Assembly (NCBI RefSeq): GCF_002234405.1
Contig: NZ_NMQT01000060.1
Coordinates: forward strand, 1-64,000
DNA from: Amycolatopsis thailandensis
Lineage (GTDB): Bacteria > Actinomycetota > Actinomycetes > Mycobacteriales > Pseudonocardiaceae
Direction of reading: 5' to 3'
DNA length: 64,000 nucleotides
Shown here: positions 49,645 through 57,414 of the stretch, in pieces
How positions within the stretch are numbered: position 1 is the first letter of the stretch
How the letters are laid out: each line of letters starts with the position of its first letter
Notes under the pieces: generated by a model
What the model was told of the DNA's origin: nothing
Seen by the model: only the letters and a program-made list of their open reading frames with translations
Databases searched by the model: none
Position numbers and translations under genes: made by a program

Positions 49645-49980
49645 ATGTCCCTTTCCGTCGTCACCGACGAAACCTTCCGAGAGCTGGTCCTGGAGCAGGA
49701 GAAGCCCGTCCTGGTGGACTTCTGGGCGCAGTGGTGCCCGCCTTGCCACATGATCGTCCCGGTGCTCACCGAGATCGCCGAAGAACGCGCCGACTCGCTG
49801 ATCATCCGCAAGCTCAACTCCGACGAAAATCCTCTCACCGCAAGGGATTATCAGGTCATGTCCCTACCGACGCTGATCCTCTTCCGGGACGGAAGTCCTG
49901 TTTGGACGACAGTCGGGGCCCGGCCGAAGGCGCGGCTCTTGGCCGACCTGGACGCCGTCCTGGAGGCGGCCCGCGTCTGA
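49645..49980 (+). CDS. Thioredoxin
   Basis: A 111-residue thioredoxin. WAQWCPPCHMIVPVL has the active Cys31-Cys34 pair; the usual WCGPC is here WCPPC, which may change the redox potential. The cis-proline region is VMSLPTLILFRDG. The size is full for a single domain. Its start directly follows the MerR stop. A palindrome terminator is 16 bases after the stop. It likely reduces protein disulfides under the MerR regulator's signal. Confidence 0.9.
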   Translation: MSLSVVTDETFRELVLEQEKPVLVDFWAQWCPPCHMIVPVLTEIAEERADSLIIRKLNSDENPLTARDYQVMSLPTLILFRDGSPVWTTVGARPKARLLADLDAVLEAARV

Positions 49981-49995
49981 CTCGCTTCCGGCAGT

Positions 49996-50048
49996 GTCAT
50001 GAAAGGGTCTTTCCTGACGAATTTCGTCAGGAAAGACCCTTTCATGAC
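49996..50048. terminator. Near-complete 53-base palindrome (AATTT-core family)
   Basis: Bases 49996-50021 pair perfectly with 50023-50048 (26 bp) with one central base. The arm contains ATGAAAGGGTCTTTCCTGAC. It follows the thioredoxin stop and probably terminates the MerR-thioredoxin transcript. Perfect symmetry leaves almost no loop, so the RNA hairpin would open a few central pairs. Confidence 0.78.
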
Positions 50049-50216
50049 ATCCAAGTGCGCGGGCTGCGCCGTAATTGTGTTGCGCCCGGGGCCGTCCGTT
50101 CGCATCCTTCAGCACATGACATCGACCCTCGCCTTCCTGCCGTCGCCCACCGTCGTCCGACGGGTGCGGGCGCAGCAGCGGAAGACGTCCTGGCGGAGGC
50201 CGACACCAGTCCGACC

Positions 50217-50837
50217 GTGAGCGCCGCGCTCGTCGCGGGCCTGCTCGCCGGCTATGGCATCGCCATCCCGGTGGGCGCGGTCGGCACCTATCTCGTGGTG
50301 CTGACAGCTCGCGCAGGACTCAAGATCGGCGCGTACGCCGCCTTGGGCGTCGCCACGGCCGACGGCCTCTACGCCCTGGTCGCGGTGCTCGGCGGCAGCA
50401 AACTCGTGTCGGTCATCCAACCGATCGCCGAACCGTTGCGCTGGGTTTCGGTGGTGGTACTGCTCGTGCTGGCCGTCCACATCGGATTCACCGGCGTCCG
50501 GAATTTCCGCGACGCGGGGAAAGCCGAGGTGACCGAACCGGCCGCGATCGGACCGTTGAAGGCCTACGTGAGCCTGCTCGGGATCACGCTGCTCAACCCG
50601 ACGACGGTCGTCTACTTCACCGCGCTCGTGCTCGGCAGCGAGGACATGGCCGCCGCGAGCACGTCGGAGCACGTGGTCTTCGTGGTCGCGGCGTTCGCGG
50701 CCTCGGCCAGCTGGCAACTGCTCCTCGCGGGCGGCGGCGCGGTGCTAGGCAAGGCGTTGACCGGACGTCGTGGACGGCTGGCGACCGCGCTCACGTCCAG
50801 CGCGCTCATCGCCGTACTCGGTATCCGCCTGATCTGA
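50217..50837 (+). CDS. LysE-family exporter
   Basis: A 206-residue membrane protein with six predicted helices. AGLLAGYGIAIPVGAVGTYLV (about 6-26) and LLGITLLNPTTVVYFTALVL (about 120-139) are the duplicated LysE signature regions. Members export amino acids or related small molecules. GTG 50217 gives the normal N terminus; a GGCGGAGG lies somewhat far upstream. Substrate unknown. Confidence 0.82.
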   Translation: MSAALVAGLLAGYGIAIPVGAVGTYLVVLTARAGLKIGAYAALGVATADGLYALVAVLGGSKLVSVIQPIAEPLRWVSVVVLLVLAVHIGFTGVRNFRDAGKAEVTEPAAIGPLKAYVSLLGITLLNPTTVVYFTALVLGSEDMAAASTSEHVVFVVAAFAASASWQLLLAGGGAVLGKALTGRRGRLATALTSSALIAVLGIRLI

Positions 50838-50894
50838 CGACACCGAAAAGAATCGAGGACAGTGGCTGTCCGCATCGGTTGCCAGGCTGTGCCC

Positions 50895-51326
50895 ATGACC
50901 GAAACCCAGGAACGCCCCGCCTCCCTCCACTCCTACCTCGCCTACCACGACGCGGCGAAGGCGCTCCGCTGGCTCGAACGTGCCTTCGGCTTCGAAACCG
51001 TCATGGAGTACCCGGACGACAAGGGCCTGATCCAGCATTCGGAACTGCGGCTCGGCGGCGCCTCCATCATCGTGTTCAGCGCGGAGGAGGACTACGACCG
51101 CGCGAACCGCAAGGGGGAAACGGTCGGCCACGGCCTCTACGTCAGCCTTCCGACGCAAGAGGCCGTGGACGCCGTTTTCGCCTCCGCCGTCGAAGCCGGC
51201 GCGACGACGGTCTGGAAGCCCGAGAACACCGAATGGGGCAATTACCGCTTCCGCGTCGACGATCTCGAAGGCTACGAATGGACCTTCGGCACGCACGTCC
51301 CCGGCGAGCCGACCGACTGGAGCTAA
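50895..51326 (+). CDS. VOC-family (glyoxalase-like) protein
   Basis: A 143-residue protein with two beta-alpha-beta-beta-beta modules. LAYHDAAKALRWLERAFGFE and KGLIQHSELRLGGASIIVF form the first; WKPENTEWGNYRFRVDDLEG and EWTFGTHVPG the second. The potential metal ligands (His, Glu) resemble the PhnB/YdhG-type group, whose substrates vary. ATG 50895 is used. The last four bases overlap the convergent S9 peptidase gene. Confidence 0.83.
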   Translation: MTETQERPASLHSYLAYHDAAKALRWLERAFGFETVMEYPDDKGLIQHSELRLGGASIIVFSAEEDYDRANRKGETVGHGLYVSLPTQEAVDAVFASAVEAGATTVWKPENTEWGNYRFRVDDLEGYEWTFGTHVPGEPTDWS

Positions 51327-53077
51327 AGCAGGCGCGCGAACCACTCGTGCATACGGCGAAGCAGATCCAGCTGGTTTTCCCGCTTGCGGAACGAATGCCC
51401 TTCGCCTGGATAGACGACGAAGTCGTGTTCGACGCCGAAGTGCCGTAGCGCCCGGTGGAAGTATTCCGCCTGGGACAACGGGACGTTCGTGTCGTCAGCG
51501 CCGTGCGCGATCAGCACAGGGGTCTCGATCTTCGACGCGTAGGAGATCGGGCTCAGCCGGTCGTGCCGGTGCGGGCCTTCCCCTTCCCAGCCGGTACTTC
51601 CGCCGAGCAGAGCATCGTAAGGACCGAATTCGCCGGTCCCGGCGAGCATCCCCCAGTCGCAGATCCCGGCCACCATCAGGGCCGCCTTGAACCGGCTGGT
51701 CTGCCCGACCGCCCAGGCCGTCATGAAACCGCCGTGACTCCCGCCCATGATCCCCAGCCGGTCCGGATCGGCGACCCCTTCGGCGACGAGGAGGTCGATC
51801 CCGGTTTCGATGTCCCTCCATTCTTCGAGGCCGACACGTCCGGCGACCGAAGCGGCGAACTCATGACCATGGCCTTGTCCCCCACGGGGATTCGGCAGGA
51901 AGACGGCGTGTCCCGCCGAGGCCGGCCATTGCGCGGACGGGAACCAGGCGAGCCGGAACCCGTCCGCGTGCCGGTCGTACGGTCCGCCGTGCGGGATCGT
52001 GATCAGGGAGAAGGGCCCGTCCTCTCGCGTCTTACCCGGCGGAAGGACGAGCAAGCCATCCAGGGCGAGGCCATCGAAAGCCTTATAGGACAAGCGTTCC
52101 TGTGTTCCCCAGGTGATATCGGCGAACTCCGGAACCAGGTCAGTGACGCGCGTCAAAGCCCCACTTACAGGTCCACTGTGGACACCCTTCGGCTGATGGG
52201 CGGTGCTCAACACGATGGCCACGATCTCGCCGTTCGAAGAGATCGCGTCCGCTTGCCCGCGCCAGAACGACACTTCGCCGTCACCGAGACGATGAAGCGC
52301 GGTGTCCAGCCCGTCCGCGACGAGCACCAACGGCGCACCGGAATCGACCTGCGCGAGCCTGATCGGGCAGGCCGATTCCGGTGTCAGATTCCGGTGCTCC
52401 CCTGTTTCCACGGGAACGCCGAAGACCGCCCGGCCACCCACCCTCTCCGGCGTCGCGAGATACGCGACGTGCCAGCTGTCGCCTTCCCGCCACCAGACCG
52501 GGCTCTCGGCCTCGAACGGGGTCTTCCCGAGCTCCCGCCGTTCCCCGGTTTCCAAGTCCAGCAAGGAAAGCCGGGGTTCGAGCCCGCCGGGATCGATCTC
52601 GGGCGTCGACCAGGTGATGACGGCGACAGCCTTGTCGTCCTGACGACCGGCGACCCCGACCACGTGGTCTTCGATCAGTGTGGTGATCTCGCCGGTCTTC
52701 GGATCGAAGCTCCGCAGCCGCGCCGGGCGGAGACTTTCGCTCCAGACCCAGATGTCCGCGGCCGGCGTCTCGTCCTCGGCGATGAACACGATCCGGTCGC
52801 GCATCGGGACGAACCCGGTGATCTCACTCCCCCAGGCGAAGAGTTGCCCGTCCACCGTGTGGATCCGGCCGTCCCGTAGGAAGTGAAGGGAATCCGACGA
52901 CCACTTCGGCGAGCTTCCCTCGGCCACCTTCCGAGGTTCTCGGCCGCTGTCCGCGAGCCAGATCTCGGGGGCGCCTTTGGCGACGGTCTCGACCTGGTAC
53001 GCGATCCGGAGTCCATCCGGGGACAGCGCGGGGTCCGACGGGACATGATGATCGACGATCAGCTCAGCGGTCAGCAT
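51323..53077 (-). CDS. S9-family prolyl oligopeptidase-like serine peptidase
   Basis: A 584-residue cytoplasmic peptidase. The N-terminal ~330 residues form a beta-propeller (SPDGLRIAYQVETVAKGAPE, repeated strands). The C-terminal alpha/beta-hydrolase domain has LITIPHGGPYDRH, IMGGSHGGFMTAWAVGQ with the catalytic Ser, HGADDTNVPLSQAEYFHRAL with the Asp, and YPGEGHSFRKRENQ with the His. This is the acylaminoacyl/dipeptidyl-peptidase subgroup, acting on short peptides. No signal peptide is seen. Confidence 0.9.
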   Translation of the reverse strand: MLTAELIVDHHVPSDPALSPDGLRIAYQVETVAKGAPEIWLADSGREPRKVAEGSSPKWSSDSLHFLRDGRIHTVDGQLFAWGSEITGFVPMRDRIVFIAEDETPAADIWVWSESLRPARLRSFDPKTGEITTLIEDHVVGVAGRQDDKAVAVITWSTPEIDPGGLEPRLSLLDLETGERRELGKTPFEAESPVWWREGDSWHVAYLATPERVGGRAVFGVPVETGEHRNLTPESACPIRLAQVDSGAPLVLVADGLDTALHRLGDGEVSFWRGQADAISSNGEIVAIVLSTAHQPKGVHSGPVSGALTRVTDLVPEFADITWGTQERLSYKAFDGLALDGLLVLPPGKTREDGPFSLITIPHGGPYDRHADGFRLAWFPSAQWPASAGHAVFLPNPRGGQGHGHEFAASVAGRVGLEEWRDIETGIDLLVAEGVADPDRLGIMGGSHGGFMTAWAVGQTSRFKAALMVAGICDWGMLAGTGEFGPYDALLGGSTGWEGEGPHRHDRLSPISYASKIETPVLIAHGADDTNVPLSQAEYFHRALRHFGVEHDFVVYPGEGHSFRKRENQLDLLRRMHEWFARLL

Positions 53078-53081
53078 GTGT

Positions 53082-53522
53082 TCATACTGCCGAGAAAACC
53101 TTCCCCAGGTTGTCGAGCCAAGTCCCGGTGCCCTGCTCGCGCCAGCTCGGTTCTTCGTGCCCGTCGAGGAAAGTGCCCTGTTCGATCAGCGTCAGCCGGG
53201 TGCCGTCGTCCTCGGCTTCGAGCAGCACCGTCGTGACCGACACCGTCGCTAGGACGTCGTTCGCGGACAGCGTCCCCGAGTAGACGATCCGCTCGTTCTC
53301 GGCGATGTCCTCGTAGCGCGCGTCGAACACCATCCCCTTCCCGTCGTCGGGAGGACCGGTGGTGACCTCGCGGCCGCCGACGCGGAAGTCCAGGGAGTGC
53401 CCGCCACCGGGCACGGTGAACCAGCCGGCTTTCGTGGCGGCGTCGGACCAGGCCGCGAAAACGCGATCCGGCGACACGGGGTAGACGCGCTCCAGGGTGA
53501 AAGTGGCGTGTTTGACGGTCAT
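53082..53522 (-). CDS. SRPBCC (AHSA1-like) protein
   Basis: A 146-residue START-fold protein. It opens TFTLERVYPVSPDRVFAAWS with a basic residue pattern, then FTVPGGGHSLDFRVGGREVT and a C-terminal helix (SWREQGTGTWLDNLGKV). Such proteins bind small hydrophobic ligands. The ATG overlaps the ArsR gene stop by 4 bases, the common ArsR-SRPBCC pairing of actinobacteria; function otherwise unknown. Confidence 0.87.
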   Translation of the reverse strand: MTVKHATFTLERVYPVSPDRVFAAWSDAATKAGWFTVPGGGHSLDFRVGGREVTTGPPDDGKGMVFDARYEDIAENERIVYSGTLSANDVLATVSVTTVLLEAEDDGTRLTLIEQGTFLDGHEEPSWREQGTGTWLDNLGKVFSAV

Positions 53523-53863
53523 GACCTTTTCCCTTCGTCGGACTCCAGAAAGCCACCGAGACGGTCGAGCCGGTGTTCCCAGCCGGTGCGCTGCCCGCCG
53601 AGCCAGTCCTCGGCCTTCCGCAGGCCGTCCGGTTCGAGGTGGCAGGTCCGCACGCGGCCCGCCTTCTCCGACCGGACGAGCCCGCTGGCCTCCAGCACCT
53701 GGAGGTGCTGCATCACGGCGGGCAACGACATCGACAACGGCTGCGCGAGCTCCCCCACCGAGGCGGGTCCCTGGGTGAGGCGCTCGATCATTTCGCGGCG
53801 CGTTCCGTCGGAAAGCGCCTTGAACACCTGGTCCATCCGTTGGTTAGGCACATGCTTAACCAT
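53519..53863 (-). CDS. ArsR-family transcriptional regulator
   Basis: A 114-residue winged-helix repressor. FKALSDGTRREMIERLTQGP and SVGELAQPLSMSLPAVMQHL with LQVLEASGLVRSEKAGRVRT form the DNA-binding domain; no metal-binding Cys cluster is present, so it is a ligand- or non-metal-responsive type. ATG 53863 (MVKHVPNQRMDQ) is the chosen start, with M10 (53836) an alternative. Two copies of an 18-base inverted repeat flank the start (53843-53900), suggesting autorepression of the ArsR-SRPBCC operon. Confidence 0.87.
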   Translation of the reverse strand: MVKHVPNQRMDQVFKALSDGTRREMIERLTQGPASVGELAQPLSMSLPAVMQHLQVLEASGLVRSEKAGRVRTCHLEPDGLRKAEDWLGGQRTGWEHRLDRLGGFLESDEGKRS

Positions 53864-53900
53864 GCACCCGCGCCAGGAAATAGTCAAGCAAGTACTTAAC
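53843..53900 (-). promoter_or_regulatory. Two 18-base operator-like sites at the arsR-type promoter
   Basis: On the minus strand GTTAAGTACTTGCTTGAC (53900-53883) and GTTAAGCATGTGCCTAAC (53860-53843) share the pattern GTTAAGnnnnTGCyTrAC, each an imperfect inverted repeat, centres 40 bases apart. The gap carries TTGACT, a possible -35. The second site lies inside the first codons if ATG 53863 is used. Confidence 0.5.
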
Positions 53901-54594
53901 TTTCCGCGGTCATGCCTTCGACGAGCAGCCACTGCGAGGCGAGGTACGAGGTCAGCACGAAGGTCTCCAGGTTGGCCCGCACCCGCTCGCTGGTGACGAA
54001 GTTGCGGCGGATCAGGATCGCCAGATCGGACGCGGAGAACAGCAGCGCGCCGGCCGCGATCCAGGTCCGGCGGTCACCCGACGGGACGACCATGCCGCCC
54101 GAGACCTTGGCCTTCGGCGCCAGGACCGGGTCGGCCGCGAGGGTCGACGTCGTGCTCAGCAGGCCTCCGTAGGCCGAAAGCACCGAAGACACCGGAGACG
54201 GCTTCGGCAGTGTCATCGCGACGGCGGCCGCCGCCCAGGCCCCGAGCCGGGGCGGCGCGGTCGCGGCGCGCGGACGAGCACCGCGACGCCACAGCAGCAC
54301 CGAATACAGCACCTGCATCACGCCGAACGACGTCGCGCCCTTGATCAGCTCGCCGTCCTCGTCGGACCTGCCCATGAAGTGGTCGCCCGCCCCGGCCGCG
54401 ACCAGCGCGGCGACGAGCAGGCCCTTCTCCCCCGGCGCGAGCTTGCGCGCCCGCGCGACCCGGGCGGCGAGCACCGGGACCGCGGCGGGCTTGGTCGCCA
54501 GCTGCAACTTCCGATTGCCCGTCCTGGCGGAATACACCGTGCCGATCGCGGCGGCGCCGAACAGCACCCGTTCGGCGATTTTGAGGGCCTTCAC
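53896..54594 (-). CDS. YhhN/TMEM86 lysoplasmalogenase-like membrane protein
   Basis: A 232-residue polytopic protein with about seven helices. NRKLQLATKPAAVPVLAA and GAGDHFMGRSD fit the K-P and D motifs of the YhhN family; later GALLFSASDLAILIRRNFV matches the third conserved element. The family includes lysoplasmalogenases acting on ether lipids. GTG 54594 has GGAGG upstream. It ends in the upstream operator of the ArsR gene. Confidence 0.75.
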   Translation of the reverse strand: MKALKIAERVLFGAAAIGTVYSARTGNRKLQLATKPAAVPVLAARVARARKLAPGEKGLLVAALVAAGAGDHFMGRSDEDGELIKGATSFGVMQVLYSVLLWRRGARPRAATAPPRLGAWAAAAVAMTLPKPSPVSSVLSAYGGLLSTTSTLAADPVLAPKAKVSGGMVVPSGDRRTWIAAGALLFSASDLAILIRRNFVTSERVRANLETFVLTSYLASQWLLVEGMTAES

Positions 54595-54655
54595 CTACCA
54601 CCTCCGGAACTTATTTCTGGGTAAGTTACCAGGAGGTCAGCTCTCTGGGCGTCTC

Positions 54656-55639
54656 CTAGACGGCCTCACGGAAGGTGTTCCGGTACGCGCTCGGCGAGAC
54701 TCCCAGCGCCGCCTGCAAGTGCTGACGCAGCGACGCGGCGGTGCCGAAACCCGCCTCGGTGGCGACCTTGTCCACCGGCAGATCCGTCTCTTCGAGCAGC
54801 TGACGGGCCCGCTCGATCCGCTGCTGGGTCAGCCACTGCAACGCCGAAATCCCGACCTCGTCGCGGAATCGCCGGGTGAACGTCCTCGTGCTCATCGCCT
54901 CTTTCGCCGCGAGTTCGCGCAGGGTCAGCGGCCGGTCGAGGTTCTCGAGCGCCCAGGCCCGCGCGGTCGCCGTCGACGAGGACTGCGGTTCCGGCACCGG
55001 CCGCCGGATGAACTGCGCCTGCCCGCCCTCGCGATGCGGCGAGACGACCGTTCCGCGCGCGACCTCGTTCGCGACGGCGGCGCCGTGATCGCACCGGATC
55101 ATGTGCAGGCAGAGGTCGATCCCGGACGCGACACCCGCCGAGGTCAGCACGTTCCCGTCGTCGGTGTAGAGCACGTTGGGATCGAGGGCGACCTTCGGGA
55201 ACTTCGCCTGGAAATCCAGCGCCGAACGCCAGTGCGTGGTCGCCTTCCGGCCGTCGAGCAGGCCCGCGGCGGCGAGCACGAACGCGCCCGAGCAGATCGA
55301 CGCGATCCGGGCGTCCGGCCGGATCAGCTCCAGCGCCCGCGCGAGCGGTTCGGTGAGGTCCTGTCCCGAGGGTTCGTACTCGATGGACGACGCCGGGATG
55401 ATCACGGTGTCGGCCTCGGCCAGGACCTCCGGGCCGAGGCCGACCGAGACGGTGACGTCGGCATCGGTCCGGATCCGGCCGGGCTCCGGCGTGCAGGTGA
55501 CGACCTCGTAGAGCGGTTCGCCGTCGGCCGATTTGGCCGTGCCGAACAGGCGAGTGACGATGCCCAGCTCCATCACCAGCATCCCGTGCCGGACCAGCAC
55601 GGCGACCCGGTGACGGCCAGGACGCGCGAAAAAGCCCAT
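54656..55639 (-). CDS. GlxA-type AraC regulator (DJ-1/PfpI-like domain plus AraC helix-turn-helix)
   Basis: A ~327-residue regulator from ATG 55639 (ATG 55666 would add nine residues). Residues ~10-185 are a DJ-1/PfpI-like domain with CSGAFVLAAAGLLDGRKATT around the conserved Cys. Two AraC helix-turn-helix units follow (LTLRELAAKEAMSTRTFTRR and LPVDKVATEAGFGTAASLRQ). It is divergent from a flavodoxin-fold quinone reductase gene 71 bases away, its likely target. Ligand unknown. Confidence 0.88.
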   Translation of the reverse strand: MGFFARPGRHRVAVLVRHGMLVMELGIVTRLFGTAKSADGEPLYEVVTCTPEPGRIRTDADVTVSVGLGPEVLAEADTVIIPASSIEYEPSGQDLTEPLARALELIRPDARIASICSGAFVLAAAGLLDGRKATTHWRSALDFQAKFPKVALDPNVLYTDDGNVLTSAGVASGIDLCLHMIRCDHGAAVANEVARGTVVSPHREGGQAQFIRRPVPEPQSSSTATARAWALENLDRPLTLRELAAKEAMSTRTFTRRFRDEVGISALQWLTQQRIERARQLLEETDLPVDKVATEAGFGTAASLRQHLQAALGVSPSAYRNTFREAV

Positions 55640-55710
55640 GGCCTGATTCTTGCACATGTTGGCCATCGGGCCACTCGCGCCGAACCACCCGGCCGCGCGA
55701 CGGTGGGGAC

Positions 55711-56481
55711 ATGAACGTGCTGTGGATCTTCGCCCACCCTGAACCCCGTTCCCTCGGCGGCTCACTGCGCGACGAGGGCGTACGCACCCTTCGCGCGCAG
55801 GGCGCCGACGTCCGGGAATCCGACCTGTACGCGATGAAGTGGAACCCCGTCGTCGACGCCGACGACTTCGGCTCGGCCGCCGGAAGCGACCGGCTGTTCG
55901 TCGGCTCGACGTCGAAGAGCGCCTTGCAGACCGGCGAACTCAGCGCCGACATCCGCGCCGAACACGAAAAGCTGGCGTGGGCGGACACCGTGATCGTCCA
56001 GTTCCCCCTGTGGTGGTACGGAATGCCCGCCATCCTCAAGGGCTGGTTCGACCGCGTCTTCGTCAAGGGTCTCGGCTACGGCATCCAGCGTCCCGACGGC
56101 CGGACGGCCCGCTACGGCGAAGGCACGATGAACGGGAAACGCGCCATGGTCGTACTCACCACGGGCTCGCCGGAGGCCGCGGTCGGACCACGCGGCGTCA
56201 ACGGCGAGATCAACGAGATCCTCTTCCCGCTTCAGCACGGAGCCCTTTGGTACACCGGGATGTCCGTCCTTCCCCCGCTGACGATCTGCGGCGCCGACCG
56301 CTTCTCCCCCGAGCAGTACGACGCCGCCGCGGAAGCGCTGCGGGAGCGCCTGCGGACACTGTCCACTCAGGACCCGATCCCGTTCCGCCACCAGAACGGC
56401 GGCGACTACGACGACAGCCTGGTCCTGCGCGACGAGCTCGCGCCCGGCCGGAGCGGCATCGGCGTCCACCTCGCCGGTTGA
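55711..56481 (+). CDS. NAD(P)H:quinone oxidoreductase-like flavodoxin-fold protein
   Basis: A 256-residue flavoprotein. FAHPEPRSLGGSL (near residue 6) binds the flavin phosphate, WADTVIVQFPLWWYGMPAILKGWFDRVFVKGL is the MdaB/NQO1-type core and VVLTTGSPEAAVG the second flavin loop. It would reduce quinones by two electrons. The divergent GlxA-type regulator likely controls it. The stop overlaps the next promoter's -35 region. Confidence 0.87.
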   Translation: MNVLWIFAHPEPRSLGGSLRDEGVRTLRAQGADVRESDLYAMKWNPVVDADDFGSAAGSDRLFVGSTSKSALQTGELSADIRAEHEKLAWADTVIVQFPLWWYGMPAILKGWFDRVFVKGLGYGIQRPDGRTARYGEGTMNGKRAMVVLTTGSPEAAVGPRGVNGEINEILFPLQHGALWYTGMSVLPPLTICGADRFSPEQYDAAAEALRERLRTLSTQDPIPFRHQNGGDYDDSLVLRDELAPGRSGIGVHLAG

Positions 56482-56506
56482 CCCAATATCACGTCACGGT
56501 TATATT
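56478..56506 (+). promoter_or_regulatory. Strong sigma-A-type promoter TTGACC-N17-TATATT
   Basis: TTGACC (56478-56483) and TATATT (56501-56506) are 17 bases apart, close to consensus, and lie just before the SRPBCC gene at 56534, which also has an AGGAGG site. The flanking AATAT...ATATT symmetry (56485-56506) could be an operator. Confidence 0.6.
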
Positions 56507-56533
56507 CCCCTGGAGGCACATTAGGAGGTAACC

Positions 56534-57346
56534 GTGAATCCTCGCGCCCGGTTGGAAACCGTCGGAGAACGGCCCGCGCTGCGGATCGAACGCCGTCTCG
56601 CGCACCGCCCGGAGCGGGTCTGGCGAGCGGTCACCGAACCGTCCGAGCTGGCGAAATGGTTCCCGGCGGCGGTCGTCGTCGACTTACGACCGGGCGGGAC
56701 CATCGAGTTCACCTTCGAGGGCGAAGAGACCCCGACGGCGGGCGAGGTCCTCGAAGCCGACGAGCCTCGCCTGTTCGCGTTCAGCTGGAACGACGACGTG
56801 CTGCGATGGGAGATCACCCCGGACGGTGACGGCAGCCGTCTGCTGTTCACGCATACGTTCGGCCGCGGCGAACCCGCCATCGCGAGGATCGCGGCGGGCC
56901 GCACCGCCGCCGGCTGGGACAGCTGCCTCGTCGCGCTCACCGCGTCGCTCGACGGCGAAGACCCTGAGCAGCCGAAGGACTGGGTCGGCCCCATCGAGGC
57001 CTATGTCGAGGAGTTCGGGCTCGCCGACGGTGAGGTCCTGGAAACCGGCGAGGGCAAGGTGATCCGCTTCCGCCGGGATCTGGTCTGGAAACCCCTCGAT
57101 GAGGTCTGGGCCCTTCTCGCCGCCGAAAAGGGCACGGTCATTCGCGAGGAACCCCCGCGCTTGCTGGAGTATTCGCTGCCGCGGGGCGGCGTCGTCCGCT
57201 GGGAGTTCAGCCATTCCGACCTCGAAGGCACCATGGTCGAGGTGACCCAGACCGTCCCGGCCGGACAGGAAGACGTCGTGCCCGAGGCGCTGCGAAGCTG
57301 GCGCGAGAAACTGAAGGAGTTCTTCGCGGCGGCGCACCGAAGCTGA
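56534..57346 (+). CDS. Tandem SRPBCC (AHSA1-like) protein
   Basis: A 270-residue protein with two START-like halves: residues ~12-145 (RIERRLAHRPERVWRAVTEP, FTFEGEETPTAGEVLEADEP) and ~165-268 (KVIRFRRDLVWKPLDEVWAL, PAGQEDVVPEALRSWREKLK). GTG 56534 has a perfect AGGAGG about 5 bases upstream. Ligand and function are unknown; double SRPBCC proteins often associate with regulators of the ArsR type elsewhere, but none is adjacent here. Confidence 0.82.
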   Translation: MNPRARLETVGERPALRIERRLAHRPERVWRAVTEPSELAKWFPAAVVVDLRPGGTIEFTFEGEETPTAGEVLEADEPRLFAFSWNDDVLRWEITPDGDGSRLLFTHTFGRGEPAIARIAAGRTAAGWDSCLVALTASLDGEDPEQPKDWVGPIEAYVEEFGLADGEVLETGEGKVIRFRRDLVWKPLDEVWALLAAEKGTVIREEPPRLLEYSLPRGGVVRWEFSHSDLEGTMVEVTQTVPAGQEDVVPEALRSWREKLKEFFAAAHRS

Positions 57347-57414
57347 TCTCCACCCAGGGGATGACCTCCACCGGACGGACGCGGATATCGCGGCCTCCCG
57401 GATAAGTTCGCCGT

